From: Callipepla californica brunnescens
Taxonomy: Eukaryota; Chordata; Aves; Galliformes; Odontophoridae
Reading direction: 5' to 3'
Length of the DNA: 64,000 nt
Assembly (NCBI GenBank): GCA_023055505.1
Contig: JALIRH010000002.1
Location: 25,612,437 to 25,676,436, forward strand
Shown here: one piece after another, positions 50,161 through 62,689 of the stretch
How the letters are laid out: every line of letters begins with the position of its first letter
Numbering within the stretch: position 1 is the first letter of the stretch
Notes under the pieces: generated by a model
What the model was told of the DNA's origin: nothing
Database searches by the model: none
What the model saw: only the letters and a program-made list of their open reading frames with translations
Made by a program: the position numbers and the translations under genes

Positions 50161-52289
50161 AAAAATGAATAAAATATCTTCTCTTCTTACCTTCATATTC
50201 TCACCGATTTTCATCTTCACAGTTGTTCTCTTTGTGCTTCTACTTTGAGAAATGTAACGGGTTAATATTTAGTATGAATGCTGAGAACTTCAGTCTAAAC
50301 ATGTTTGCAAATATCATTACATCTCAAATACCATTTCATTATAGAACATAATGATGACTAATAGATGTGAAAGAGGAATCTTAACTGCTTCATTTTCTAA
50401 CTACAAAATGCATAGGAAAATGAGGAATGTAGCTGATCCATTGACATTCAGAAAACCATTAAGGGTTATAATTGGTACTTACTAAACCAATTAGTATAAA
50501 GTAATCAAGTGTCAGTGAACATATATAATTTACTGTTGCCACTTAAAATGGCCATATTCTTTATTATTCTCAGTAAATACATACAAGCAATTGGAAGCAA
50601 ACTATGATATTTAGCACACAGTTTCCTTGGAAGGGTTTATTACTTTGACTGACTTCCATCTGCACTAACTCTGACAGGATTCAAAGAAACAAATGTTCAC
50701 ATTGAGTTTCAGATTGGCTTAGCTCTTAACCTACATTTTGCCTTCCTCTTTTTCTGCTATGACCCACATATACACTCTTCAAGCAGGTGCTTATTTATGC
50801 TTTGAACATGGGCTTGTTAGCACAGCCAGCTGTGAAGTTTAAAGTAGAAGCAAAGTTACTTTTGGCTTGGAAATTGTCTGCTTCTCCTGAAACCCATGAA
50901 TGCAGACACTGTGGGAGTCTTGGGCAGCTGCACACAAGAGAACTTGAGAAGTCCCTTTTGTTGAATAAAGAGTGAATTTTACCTCACACAGAATCGATTT
51001 CTGTGGAGTTTCAGGCTTTCAACCCAGTGAACATGAGCTACTTTTGTGTCAGGAATACTGTGTCTGATCACTTTCAGGTCTCTCTTAGGTAAAGGAATGC
51101 TAAAAGCTTCAAAATCAGTTTACATGGAAAATACCAACTCCTTATCCGCACAATCAAGGAAAAAAAAATTCTTGGAGGTTTAGTGATCTGAAAGGAAGTC
51201 CAAATGTGGAAATGAAGTAGATATTCAAAACTTCCGGTACATCAGTATTTTCTCAGATCCCATTTAAAACTCGTGGCCACGTTAACAATTCTCACTCATC
51301 TTCTATATAGAAGTCTTAAATTGATTTTGTTTCTTCCTGAGATACTCAAGGCTCAGAAACTGTAACAAAGAATATTTTGCTGGAAAACAAGCTATGTTCT
51401 GAAGCTATGTAAAAGAATAGCAGATTCTGAAAGCTAAGCAGTAGAAAGCAATTATTTCATCCAGCTCAGAGAGGATGGATGCAGATTACTTCTGTAGAAG
51501 GCTTTCTAGTCTGCAGGTAATGCCAGCTGAATGTGAAATATAGACCTAGACCTGGCAACTCACCAAAATTCAAAATCCTTTTTCTCCTAAAAGGCAGCAC
51601 ATTGGCACACTAACCTCCACACTCCACTGATGCTGCCTTGCTTGTGCTTATTCTGTTGATTCTTATTTGAGCCCCTAAATCTCCCACATCACAATGGGAT
51701 GGCTACAAGCAGCAGGGAAGAAATGCAGGCCCCCATACAAACCCTGGTTAATGATCTCATGAAGCCTGCAGGGAGCTCCAGAAAGACTTCAAATTTTGAG
51801 GTGTTTCATGCTGTTAGCATTTTTTAACTTCTTAAGAGCAAAATGTATTAATATTTCAGAAAGCACACAGGTTTAAACTGCACACCCCTTTCTCTCCTTC
51901 AAGTGTTTTAACCACAGATGTTTAATTTTTTCCTTTAATTTCTTCCATCCATAAAGCACAGGAAGTCCGTATCTTTCCAACTGGTAGTGATAGTGAACAC
52001 CACAAGACTTAACAGTCTGAAGAAATTCTAAACTGAAGAGTTATAAAACCCGACATCGCTGATTAGATATTTTGAGACACTTCCATTCAGGCAAGACTCA
52101 CTACAAAAGAGTTTATTATTTTAATCCAGTACTGAAGCTTTCCCTGAAAAGTTTACACGCCTTACTACTCACACTCAGGCAAGCCTGCTGCACTCCAAAG
52201 GTTTGACATAAGCAGCAATACTAGTGCTTTCAAGTTATTCATACTTTTTTTTTTTGTTGTTGTTTATGCTGCTGAAAAGGAGCCATAGA
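50161..52289. other. AT-rich unique sequence
   Basis: No gene or element was recognised. Confidence 0.55.
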
Positions 52290-52570
52290 ACATGTAAGCA
52301 ATAGATTATATTTACTCTGAAATGGTTTGTCTAGCACAGGCATTCTAGGCAATTAAATGGCTATTTATTGGGATCACTGCCAAAAAAAAAACAGATTCAA
52401 TTAAATGAATTGCAATGGCTCCTAATAGCAGTTAACTGGCCCACCTAATCCATTTAAATAGTGCATCTGGTCCTATCTGACAGGATATTGGTGGCTCTCC
52501 TGTATTGCATTTGTTAACAATAATGACCTGCAGTGAAATCCCTCATTGTTGTTTTATTGTTGAATTTCTG
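52290..52570. promoter_or_regulatory. putative conserved non-coding element
   Basis: A run of about 270 bases of non-repetitive sequence with many AATTAAA/TTTAAAT and ACAAT-type cores, for example CTAATCCATTTAAATAGTGC and CCTCATTGTTGTTTTATTG. It resembles developmental enhancers in style. No cross-species evidence is available here. Confidence 0.25.
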
Positions 52571-52999
52571 CCATTGAGTAGCTCTAAGTCTGACTGGCAA
52601 CATCTTTCAAAATTTGCTTGCACCCATCTTTGTCATCCATTCTGAGAAACTCTTGGGAGAAGAAAGAAAAAACAGTAGTTGTGAAAAACAGTCAAATTTT
52701 TAAGGAATGCAAGCAACATCAAAACTGAAGGAATCATTTCTAAAGAGAAAAAGAATCCTCCATCACTGCCTGTGATGGAAGTGTCATCAGTCAGAAAAGA
52801 AAATGTGGTGAGGGTAGGAGATTTTTTCACATTTTAAGTCATAAGACATAAGAAAAGATCGAATATCTAAACATTACAGTCTACCAAAAAGGTGAATTTG
52901 AGAGTTCCCTACCACCAACCTAAAAACGATTTGAAACTGGTGGTGAATAAACTAATAAATATATATATTTAAATATAGTAAATATTTTTATATAGAAAA
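52571..52999. other. AT-rich unique sequence
   Basis: Nothing is supported. Confidence 0.6.
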
Positions 53000-53162
53000 T
53001 AAAAGCCAAAACATGAAATCCTCTGAGGTACATAGTTCTCTTCTGAGACAGGTATACCTGCAACTATCAACAATCCACAGAACTGGAGCATTAACTCTTT
53101 AACTACCAATGCACTACATTTTGATGCAGAATACTGATAACAAAATCCATAAAACCATGACA
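53000..53162 (-). mobile_element. partial LTR, same family as 46295-46870
   Basis: It aligns with the last about 170 bp of the solo LTR in the same orientation (shared CTCTTCTGAGACA, GTATACCTG and ATAAAACCATGACA). It ends at the same CCATGACA boundary, so the outer LTR end is kept and the R/U5 part is lost. It is more diverged than an identical-age pair would be. The GC-richer 53163-53300 beyond the LTR edge has no recognised retroviral motif. Confidence 0.75.
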
Positions 53163-54328
53163 CAAGGTTCTCCTGTGTACAAATAACAGAATCAGAAGGG
53201 GGCTGATGCTCCCACAAGAACAAAGTCCCTGCTGCTAATCGGAACCCACTCACCACAGCTGTCCCCAACTCCACTTGTAACCTACATCTCTGCCTTGAAA
53301 ACAAATATCAGCAGTATCTGATGACTTTGTAAAAGATTATATTGTTCCTTAGAATGCTCAAGATAAACTGCATAGAGCAATGATCAGAGAATGAAAAAAC
53401 GATACTGATTCATAGAATTATCAGACTTTCTCAAGTAGTTTTTCTCTGGCAGAAGATACTGTGGTGAAGTTATAAATCATTAAATCTATTTACCACATAT
53501 TGAAACATCGCATACTGGCTACAGACAACATACTATTGACTATCTGAATCTTATTTCATGAACATGAATTTCTTAATCGAGTACTCTAATTAATAGTTAT
53601 TCATCTTAATTTGTTAGGCGAAGAACAGACCCAACACCTAGGTCTGGAAGGCAATGCTCAAATACAAAAAGAAGAGAATATTCTTTAAAAATCTGAAATT
53701 TAAATAGGAAGGTTGCTGGCATTCTCTCATTAAAAACACTGTTGTACAAGAATTGGAAAGTAGGCACAAAAATCTATCATTTAGCAGTGAAATATAAATT
53801 AACAAATTTGTATTGCCAGTGCAAAAAATGCATGTTAGATTATGATTTCTTCTAGTACCTAGGAGTTGTAGGCTTGTTTGCTGGTTTAAGAAAGAGGAAA
53901 TTATAAAGTGATCAATATAGAGATAAACTGCAATTATTAGTACCTCTGTCCTCTGACATTAGTAAGTGCATACTCAATTCCTCTAGCTGATAGTCACTTT
54001 GGAGTAGAAAACTTACTGCAAAATAAAAAAAATAAAAAAAATAATAATAAAAAAGCTTTTTCTTTGAAGAAACTACAAACCTTTTGTGCAATCCAGGGTG
54101 GATTTTTTTTCTTTTAAATCACCAAGGGCTTATGATTGCAATATTATGAACTAAATCCAAACACAAGCAAGGTCTAATATAAATGAGTCAAACAAAGAAC
54201 AGCTTTGTCAGCTAAAGCCAGGAAATAACTTTTTCTGGAGGAACACAGTTCTCCTGATGTTCAGTGGCATAAACCTTAAAACCTACACAGGCTTCTTCTG
54301 GGGTCAGGTACAGACTTCGGTGTCCTAT
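53163..54328. other. unique sequence downstream of the candidate minus-strand exon
   Basis: It would include the 3' UTR of the exon at 54329-54535 if that exon is terminal. On the minus strand I found no AATAAA or ATTAAA across this interval. An A/T-rich low-complexity patch lies at 54019-54053. Confidence 0.5.
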
Positions 54329-54535
54329 TTAGCCATGCCCACAGTTCAGCATGGAGGGCAGTACTCTGTGCATGCTGTAGATCCCTCCCAGCAGGGCTGC
54401 AACTAGGATGGCAGAGGAAAGCAGGGGTTCAGAGTCCTGCCAGATGCTCTGCAGCTCATCGAGGTACTTACTGGGATGTGCCCCACTATGCACCATCCTT
54501 GCTCCACACTCCAGGCTCCAGCTTAACACAGCTAC
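54329..54535 (-). CDS. candidate terminal coding exon, membrane-segment protein of unknown family
   Basis: On the minus strand the acceptor CTTAATCCTCTTTTTACACAG is near-ideal. The exon opens in phase 0 with 68 codons: VAVLSWSLECGARMVHSG, then a KYLDELQSIWQDSEPLL helix-like part, then a hydrophobic stretch SSAILVAALLGGIYSMHRVL that looks like a transmembrane helix, ending LNCGHG and TAA. GC content jumps sharply over exactly this interval compared with both flanks. A GTAAGT donor inside (exon end 54472) offers an alternative 64-nt internal exon. No canonical poly(A) signal was found in the next kilobase. I do not recognise the family. It is the best gene evidence in this window. Confidence 0.5.
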   Translation of the reverse strand, partial: VAVLSWSLECGARMVHSGAHPSKYLDELQSIWQDSEPLLSSAILVAALLGGIYSMHRVLPSMLNCGHG

Positions 54536-56137
54536 CTGTGTAAAAAGAGGATTAAGAAAAAAGATAATTCTAACATGTTTTTCTGAAATGTGCTTTCTGG
54601 CACATATATGATCCTGTCCAGGCAATTTCACATGCATAGCCATGCCAAGTGACAAAAACTGCCCACTATTGCCCACACAGAGAAGTTCCAAAATTTACTT
54701 AAGAACATTGGACACAAAAGCGTGCACATCATACAAATTATAATTACTCAAATTTAATAACATGAAGACAAGACACTCTCCTACTGGTCCTCATCAGACC
54801 AGCTTCAGTTCCCAGGAGTAACATTTGTTTTGATCTGGGGAAAAAAAAAAAAAAAAAAAAAAAATTCTTTTAAAGTAATGGCTCAAGTATTTGGAGTGTC
54901 TGCATTTGAAAAATGTTGCTAACACCATGAGAAAAAAATATATGCCTTGCTCTGAGGGATTTAAACCACTAAATGATGCTTAGATGGGGGAAAAAACTTG
55001 ATTAGAATGTGTAATACTCAGATTATTTATTAGAAAGCCACTGTATTTATAGGACAATGGAGGAATGAGAAATTTTCATTAAGAACTAGCATTAAAATGG
55101 TATGAAAAATAAAATTTGCATCTACTGTTTTGTCAGATTATCTGCTCAAGAGCTGCAGGTAGCAAGCAATAGTTTCAAGATGTTATTATATTTTTGTTTT
55201 TAAAACAAATAGTATTTAATGAGTTAAAATCTCACATGGAAAGAAAAAAGAGTAATACAGCACTGAGCCCTTTTATCCAACAGATGAAGGAATATCATAA
55301 CCAAATGGGGAGTAAAGCTCTGCAAATTCAAGGAAGAAATAGGGTGCACAATTTAACTGTGGGTAAATAACCACTGTGAAATGAAATAAAGACAGCTGTG
55401 GTAGACTCCTTCTTAATTGAAATCATTAAATATAAATTGAGAATTTTTGCCCTAGTCATAGCAGAGAAAACAGGCTGTTCTATGAAGGCATAGTCTGTGT
55501 TACTGCAGTGATTTTTTCCTTTGGATCTGTGGACATACAGAAACAATAATTTAAACATGATTTATTTTATAAATAACTCACAATGAACAACTATGAAAAG
55601 TTATCCACCAATTCAAGAGAATAGTCCAGCAATCTCGCAATGAGAAAACATCATTTCTCTTACACATTCTAATGACCACAGAAATAAAATACACCTTTTC
55701 TACCATCAGCTAGTGACATTTACTCTGGTCAGTACTGGATGATTAAGTTAAGCACTCTTCATTTGTGAATTCTCTATGATTTATGGCTGTTATCACTGAG
55801 CTCTACATGGTCTCACTACCTTACAAGAAAAATTATGATGCTGATTGAATACAATAAATTACAGATATACAGCAAACAAAAAGATCTGAATAGATCTGAG
55901 CATTTTTTTTTTCTTTTTTTCAGTTCAATCAGTTCTTCATAAAATTGAGATTCAGGAAGACCAAAGCTACTTTAAATATGATACAAATATACCTAACATT
56001 CGGTAATCTAAAAAGTGGGTGAGAGATCAAAAGCTGTTTTGTCCTATGGAGCCAGACAATCCCGTCAGTTTCCAGGAAAAATCCCAATGCTACAGGGACA
56101 AACACTGCGTACCACAAGTCTGCAGTTCATTACTCAC
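54536..56137. other. putative intron / unique sequence
   Basis: It holds a 24-base poly-A run at 54841-54864. If 56138-56181 and 54329-54535 belong to one transcript, this is the intron between them. Confidence 0.4.
54841..54864 (+). repeat. poly-A run (24)
   Basis: Twenty-four consecutive A residues. Confidence 0.97.
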
Positions 56138-56181
56138 AAATTCATCACTCAGTCTCTGGAAGATGTGACAGTACTCCCTCA
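56138..56181 (-). CDS. weak candidate 44-nt exon, phase-compatible with 54329-54535
   Basis: On the minus strand, 44 nt lie between a TTTTTGTCAAAAAAG acceptor-like site and a perfect GTGAGT donor. They are open as 2 nt plus REYCHIFQRLSDEF and end at a codon boundary, which matches the phase-0 start of the exon at 54535. The surrounding GC content is raised. The acceptor is poor (A-run before AG) and the donor lacks G at -1, so chance is likely enough. The same frame read through the donor continues 15 codons to a stop. Confidence 0.15.
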
Positions 56182-57419
56182 CTTTTTTGACAAAAAGATA
56201 TTAAAGAAAAACGGTCTATCTTCACAGCTCCAGGGAAACTGCTGGTATACATAGAAGCTGTCGAATAAAGCAAAAGTAATGCTCTGGCAACTCTTGAAAG
56301 ACATCCCTCTCCTATTCCAATTGCCTGTGCCAAGTCTTGGCAAGAGGAGAGTCTTAGATATATCTGTTATGAGGCAACTAATATAATAAAAAATGATATG
56401 ATGATACAGAAACAATTTAAGGAGAATACATGTGATATAAAATGTGAACATACTCACAACGTACACTCTTTGCACATAAACTCAATGTAACCTCCATAGT
56501 AAAGTTCCCTATATGTACAAGGTTTTGCTGATCATTAAATAAAAAAAAACTGAAGTACTCACTTTTACAATTCACAATGTTATTATCTTTGTGCAAATGC
56601 CCTCTATATTATTTAGATAATTTTCAGTCCAGTATATACTTCTCTATGTAAATTGTTTGCTAGCAAGTACGTTCTGGGAAAAAGTAGCACTAAAATTTCT
56701 AGTAAAGATACAATCAGACAATTGCTGTTCAAAATCATTGCATAAAAAACTCTCTGATAAAAATCACAAACAATTACCATAGAATTAGTACATGAAAATG
56801 TACAAAGTAGAGATACTATCACAGAGACAAGTACAGCTGATGGCAAATCTAGAAGCAATTACACATTGCCTTGGAAGAATTTAAACTTGATAAATATGGA
56901 TGTTTCAGCAGCAGCAGAATTGAGCAGGATTATTACAGCAAGTGATATGGGGCAATTCTACTCTCAAGTAGTTTTGCAAATTCCTAATATTTAAAATCTG
57001 ATCAAAGGACAATATTTCAGTCTGAAATATTAAATTGAACTTACATTCAGGTTATTCACTTTTCTATCTAACAATCATTAATTATTTTAAAGAAACCAGA
57101 AAATTGCAAAATGCTTCACATATAAGAGGAAATATAATCCTTTCAAAAAAGAAAAATCTCTTGATTTCCTAGTCTTGACCACAATTTGCAAAAAAAAGAG
57201 GAAAATGGGTAGGTAGTTGAAAGACAGGAAATCGTAGAAATTGGAAGTAGAAAGGACCGTGGGGTAATTAAAACAGGAAGAAGAAAACAGGTAGAAGAGA
57301 AATGGCATACATACACACACAGCCCACATGAGTTGTTTATCCTGACCTCAAAAGCTTGTGCTTTCCATATCCCAGCCTCCAAAATGCAATACCACTAGAT
57401 CTGGACAGCCCATTGACAT
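56182..57419. other. AT-rich unique sequence
   Basis: No gene or repeat was recognised. Confidence 0.55.
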
Positions 57420-57480
57420 AGGTTTCCCAAGGAGGTGATGGAGTCACTATCCCTGGAGGTGTTCAAGGGACAAATAAATA
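57420..57480 (+). mobile_element. outer CR1, left part (interrupted)
   Basis: CCCAAGGAGGTGATGGAGTC followed by ATCCCTGGAGGTGTTCAAGG. The copy is cut at about 57476 by a CR1 of opposite orientation and resumes at 57721. Confidence 0.9.
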
Positions 57481-57720
57481 ATAGAATCACAGATTAACCA
57501 AGGTTGGAAAAGACCTACAAGATCATTCAGTCCAACTGCCCACCTATCACCAACAGTTCTCGCTAAACTGTGTCCCTCAACACAATGTTGAAACATTCCT
57601 TGAACACACCACCAGGGTCAGTGACTCCACCACCTCCCTTTGCAGCCCATTCCAGTGCCTGACCACTCTTTTGGAGAAGTATTTCCTAACATCCAACCTG
57701 AATCTCCCCTGATGCAACTT
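57481..57720 (-). mobile_element. inner CR1 nested in the outer CR1
   Basis: It begins with the reverse-complemented 3' end (ATAGAATCACAGATTAACCA), then GGTTGGAAAAGACCTACAAG and CCATTCCAGTGCCTGACCAC, and stops at GATGCAACTT. It is about 240 bp, a typical 5' truncation. It inserted after the outer copy was in place. Confidence 0.93.
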
Positions 57721-57823
57721 GGCATGAGATACTTGGTTCAGTGGCCATGGTAGGGCTGGGTTGATGGTTGAACTAGATGATCCTAGAGGTCCTTTCTAGT
57801 CTTAATGATTCTATGATTTTATG
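57721..57823 (+). mobile_element. outer CR1, right part
   Basis: GGCATGAGATACTTGGTTCA, then GGTTGAACTAGATGATCCTA, ending AATGATTCTATGATTTTATG. It is the 3' UTR and terminal repeats of the interrupted element; roughly ten bases of the expected join are missing. Confidence 0.93.
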
Positions 57824-60800
57824 AAATTGTTAGGTCCTTAACTCTGTACAGTCACGTCATGATACAAAATTCCCTAAATCAAAATATACTCTTGCAGGGA
57901 AGTTGGATCTGGTCCTTTCCTAAAGAAGGGCTGTTTTCTGCTGCTCAACAATCACTGTTCAGAAAAACGAACATTATTTTGTCTCATTTTTCATGAGGCT
58001 TTACGTGGAAATAACTCAGAGTGATTTTAATGACAAGAGGATTATCTTGAAGTTTATTTCTCAGCAAGCTTCTAACAATAAACCTAAGTTTAGTTAAAGC
58101 AGTACCCTGAGAAATTCAATCAGAATAGCCAGCATCTAATCTTGAAATGCATTATTAACATTAAGATGCCTTTGAAATCATAAGTATTTTAAGTTGCTAG
58201 AAGCAGAGTCATATACACAGATGAAAGGTAAACCAAGATAATCATACACCAGCTCTTTCAAAAGGGTCACTCTCAATCACATGACTATGCCAGAGTTTGT
58301 CAAGTAAATGTAGTCATAAGATTAAAGATTGTATTTGGTATCAAAAAATAAATCAGACACATGGATAATTTTAGTCTGTGGACTTTTAACTATGCTTGAC
58401 ATTCTCTTTCATGGTTCCTACTCTGCATAAGCCGTACAACATTTTTCAAGTAAAAAAAAAAATCCTGAAGTTGCAGGATTGCTGAAGACTAGCTTGCTTA
58501 AAATCTGAAGTCAACTCTAATCTGCTCCTCTAATCTTGTATCATGTCGCAACCATGCTGCTGCCAAAGCTTGCTTTTGGTGCAATCAGTGACTGCACTCT
58601 TGCTACACAGGAACAAAAGTTAAGAAAACTCATTTACTGATTTTACTGATTAACTATAAATTTCAAAATAAATTCATTTTCAAGTCTCCACTGCAATTTA
58701 TGCTGCAGGAATCTCTTCTTCATGCAAGCTAATAAGAAATTAATGTGCATCTTCCTGTATGAAGCATCAACAGATTTCAGATCTAGTCTAAATTTCCACC
58801 TCAAATTTGTTCATTTAATATTAATCACTACTGCCAGATTTAAAATGAAAGAGCTCTGGAGGGTTACATTCCATCATAATTCACTAACACTTATTTTATA
58901 ATTGATAATCTATTACTTTTATGTGGACTTATTTTGTTTAATCCCTATTAATGTTTGTGAAGCTTTCTGCAGAACTTTATTCTAGCTAGTGGGATTAAGC
59001 TTTAAGCACACTACTACAGGAGCATGAAAAATATGGCAGGAGAATTAGCACTTCTGGGGTCTTCTTCAGCTACTAAATTCAAAGAAAGTTTTGAGGCCTA
59101 TAATTGAGCCAGATTTTAACAGACAAGGCCAAATATTCCCTAGGAAACACACAAGCTGATCCTCAGTTACACTGTTATTCATAATATGAGTTATTAGTTG
59201 TATAATCATGCAACTGAGAACTGTGTCGAGTCATCTATCCTCATGTCTTTCAATTAGTGCTTACCTGTGTCTCTAAGATTGGGTTTTAGATCACTGAATT
59301 TATTCTCCCATTGCTACAGAACATGACCTTAACTTTACATAATTAGTAAATATCTGATTTCTTCAGCATGTAATTGTAGCTCTTCCACTCTCTGTATGGA
59401 TTAAAAAATAAACAACATAATGAAACAAAACAGGGAACTGAACTGTTGGCATTATCTACATGAAATACTTAGTATGCATACTACAGCAATAGAATGAGCA
59501 GAAAAGAAACTGAAATATAATTGCTTGACCTATTTTAATATTTGATGAAGAAATACTAAGCCTAGAAATATCATGTCTCCAGGGACCTTGTAGTTGATAT
59601 TATTAAAAAACATTTTAAAAGGAGTCTCCCATAGTCTATCGTAATAAGCTTTGGGTAATACTTTAAGAGTCCATTAACTTATGCTCAGCTAATCTTGAAT
59701 TACAATAGAAATCCTTTGAAAGTATGCATGATAGTCACACAAATACCACATAAATTCATTTTTATCCTTTTGTGAATGTTTTCCCCCAGACACACTACAG
59801 TTTTTAATCCCTTTGTGTAATAGTCCAGAACCTGACATTTTAACAGTAGTAGACTGATCAATTCTAAAAGAAATCAGGCTCTATGTGTTTTTGAAGAACC
59901 TAAAGCAAAATTGCTGTGAAACAATTATTATTTTCTTTAAAGTTATTTAACTATAATGTGAGAATATAGTAAAAATGTTTTTCTTATATATATTAATACT
60001 TACTACTTCAAACTAATTCTCTTTTATTTTATTTTTATTGTCTGAGTTATCAATAAAAGTTTAATTTCTTTTTTAATTCAACTTTTTTTTCAGAGAAACT
60101 ATCTCAAATGTGGTCAGGAAAGCAGCAGTCTTTCAAGTCTGTATGGGTGAAGCAAGAAGTTACAAAATAAAATCAGACATGTATGTGTGAACTATTGAGC
60201 TGAGAAGGGAAAAGAAATGTTTGAATGGAAAACATCTTAATCGGAAAATTAGTTTTTGGACTAAAACTTGGAAGACTAGTTCTGGTTTTCCAACAGCTTT
60301 CCAAAATATTTCAATTCTTTTACATGTATTTACTAGAGATGTTATTCTTTCAACATAGTAAGGTTTTTTTATTAAAGTCCAAATATGCTCATCTGTATCT
60401 TGTTATTATTACATCCAGCCTTTTCAAAGAAAAGAAGGATCACAGGAGGCAGATGATTTCACTACCAGAAAATAAATGCTTCTAAATAATTACCTTTGTA
60501 AGTGTTCTTAAATACACATTTGAATGACAGAAAATGATAAAGTCACAGTTACTGCAAAACAGAATCATTAGTGGTTGTACACAAAATCTCAGTACTGAAA
60601 AAGCTTAAAGTATTTTGAAGGCAGAAGTTCCTATTATAAGAATTACCAAGTGGCAAAAAATTATATATTCTACTGCTGCCTCATTCTACAGTATTATAAA
60701 TATCCCAGACACAGGCATCATAACGTGCTGACCCATGGACACTCACTCCCCAGTAAACATACCTAGTAATGTTCCTACTGACATTACTTCTTTAGAAATT

Positions 60801-62689
60801 GCTTGTTTCATTCCTCTTTGTGATGACTGAGAACTCCATCACCATTTATGTTTGTGAGAATAGGCTGCAGCATACACATCAAGAGACAGAGATCATCACA
60901 CCCCCTCATCAGCCTCTAATTTACAGCCAGCACTGAACATTCTGAGCTACTCTATGTACCCGACAGGCCAAATCCTTGACTTATCCATGTGGTAAAAGGT
61001 CATGAAGACATCTATTACTAATTTGAAAATAAATAGCTTCCTGTAATGTTATAGAATTACTGTAGCAATCAGGCACATAAAGATAAAAGCTCATATAGAT
61101 AAAGGCATGTTAATTAGTTCATAAAGCCTTATTAATCAGCCTTGTAATGGTAGCAGTTTGAAACCATAAAAGAAATGGGTAAGATATTTGTCTTCAGGCT
61201 TAAAATAGAGAAAAAGAATGAAAAGCCACCCACACAGCATGATGTGATAGTAACACCCTGCTGCTGGGAAAAGGAAGATAGAGTCTAAGAACAGCATCTT
61301 CTTTACAGTATATGAAAAATTTAATACATTTGCTCAGGTCTAGATGAGGAATCATAGCAAAGAGTGCTTCAGACATACCCAGACACATTAATCTACTTCT
61401 AAAGGAGATTGACTGGCTTAATTCATCGCTCCTAGAAGTCAGTGGGACTTTGAAAGTGAGATCAGAATATAAGAAATCCATCCAGTGCCAGATAAACTAA
61501 AGACAAAAAAAACAAGATGTCAGCGTGTTTCCTACTAAGTACTAGAATTTCTTCAGAAAAGTTTCTACTCAGACCAAGATCAAACAAAACTTAAGGATTC
61601 TATTAATTAAAACACGTTTTAATTTTCCATGGAAATGCTCTATTTCCATATTCATTTAGCATTTGGTATCTCCAACCAATGGCTGACCCTCTAATCCACT
61701 GTAATGTCAATAAAAAGCTAAAGAACAGAGACATTAAGAAAACCATTAACCTTCTTGATTACTTCTGTTTTTCACTTTGCTTCCCCTACTACTTTCAAAC
61801 AAATCTTCCTTTTTCCAAGAAGCATTCAGGCACAATGCAGATTTCCCACTTTACTGTAAATTAACTGAGGCAAGTGCAGTAAATTCTGATTCTGAAACTA
61901 CCCTTCCTAGCCAATAAATCTGCATAACTTTTATATATATTTTCAAAGTATAAAACTGCTTTCTGATATGAAAACCTGTAAAAGAAGAAAAGCATGATTC
62001 TTCCTTCTTTCTTTCTTTTAACTATGTAACAAATGTAAAACAGATTTACACAGAAAATGTAAAGCTCCACATCTCTCCCAAGCAGTCATGCACACTGACT
62101 GCAGCTCTCCCAGCACTTATCACTGACCCACCTCCTCCTCCTCACACATCTCACTATTGCACCTGACTGAGATAAACCAATATTCATCCTTAACACCATC
62201 CAGCATGCTCATGTTAGGATGAAGAAGTCCCACAGTCCCTTCAAAGCCCTTTCAAAGGAACACACTCTGAGAAACCTGAAAAGTTGATTTTTATCTAACA
62301 AGTTGTACATTGCTTATTTTCCTTTTCACCTAATATTAAATGCAATTAAATGTTATTTTATATATCCATCTGATCATTCCCCTACATCTAAAAGGATCTC
62401 TTAAGTTGTCAGTGTGTTAGTTCACGTACTTTTTTATGACATACAAGATGGTGATGACTATGACTTTTTTATGTATTCCTCCATAATGTAACATTGATTA
62501 TACTATGGCAAAACAACAGTGACATCCAGAGGCACAAAAGCCTCATCAGGAGCATTCATTATACATGACTATATGTCCAAAATCCAAGATGCTCAGGTGC
62601 AGGATGAATACCCAGAAAAAAGAGTATCCACACAATATAATGAAGATGGACAGCATATCTTTGGATGGATTATCCAGATGGTATAAAGA
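57824..62689. other. AT-rich unique sequence
   Basis: No mobile element was recognised in about 4.9 kb. A short homeodomain-core-rich patch lies at 61081-61160. A 93-codon minus frame at 61200-61481 lacks splice framing. Confidence 0.5.

Noticed and set aside
52969..53304. 111-codon minus-strand frame
   Set aside because: It runs through the partial LTR and its flank; it is a shadow frame in mobile DNA.
61200..61481. 93-codon minus-strand frame
   Set aside because: Reads plausibly but has no splice framing or GC shift.
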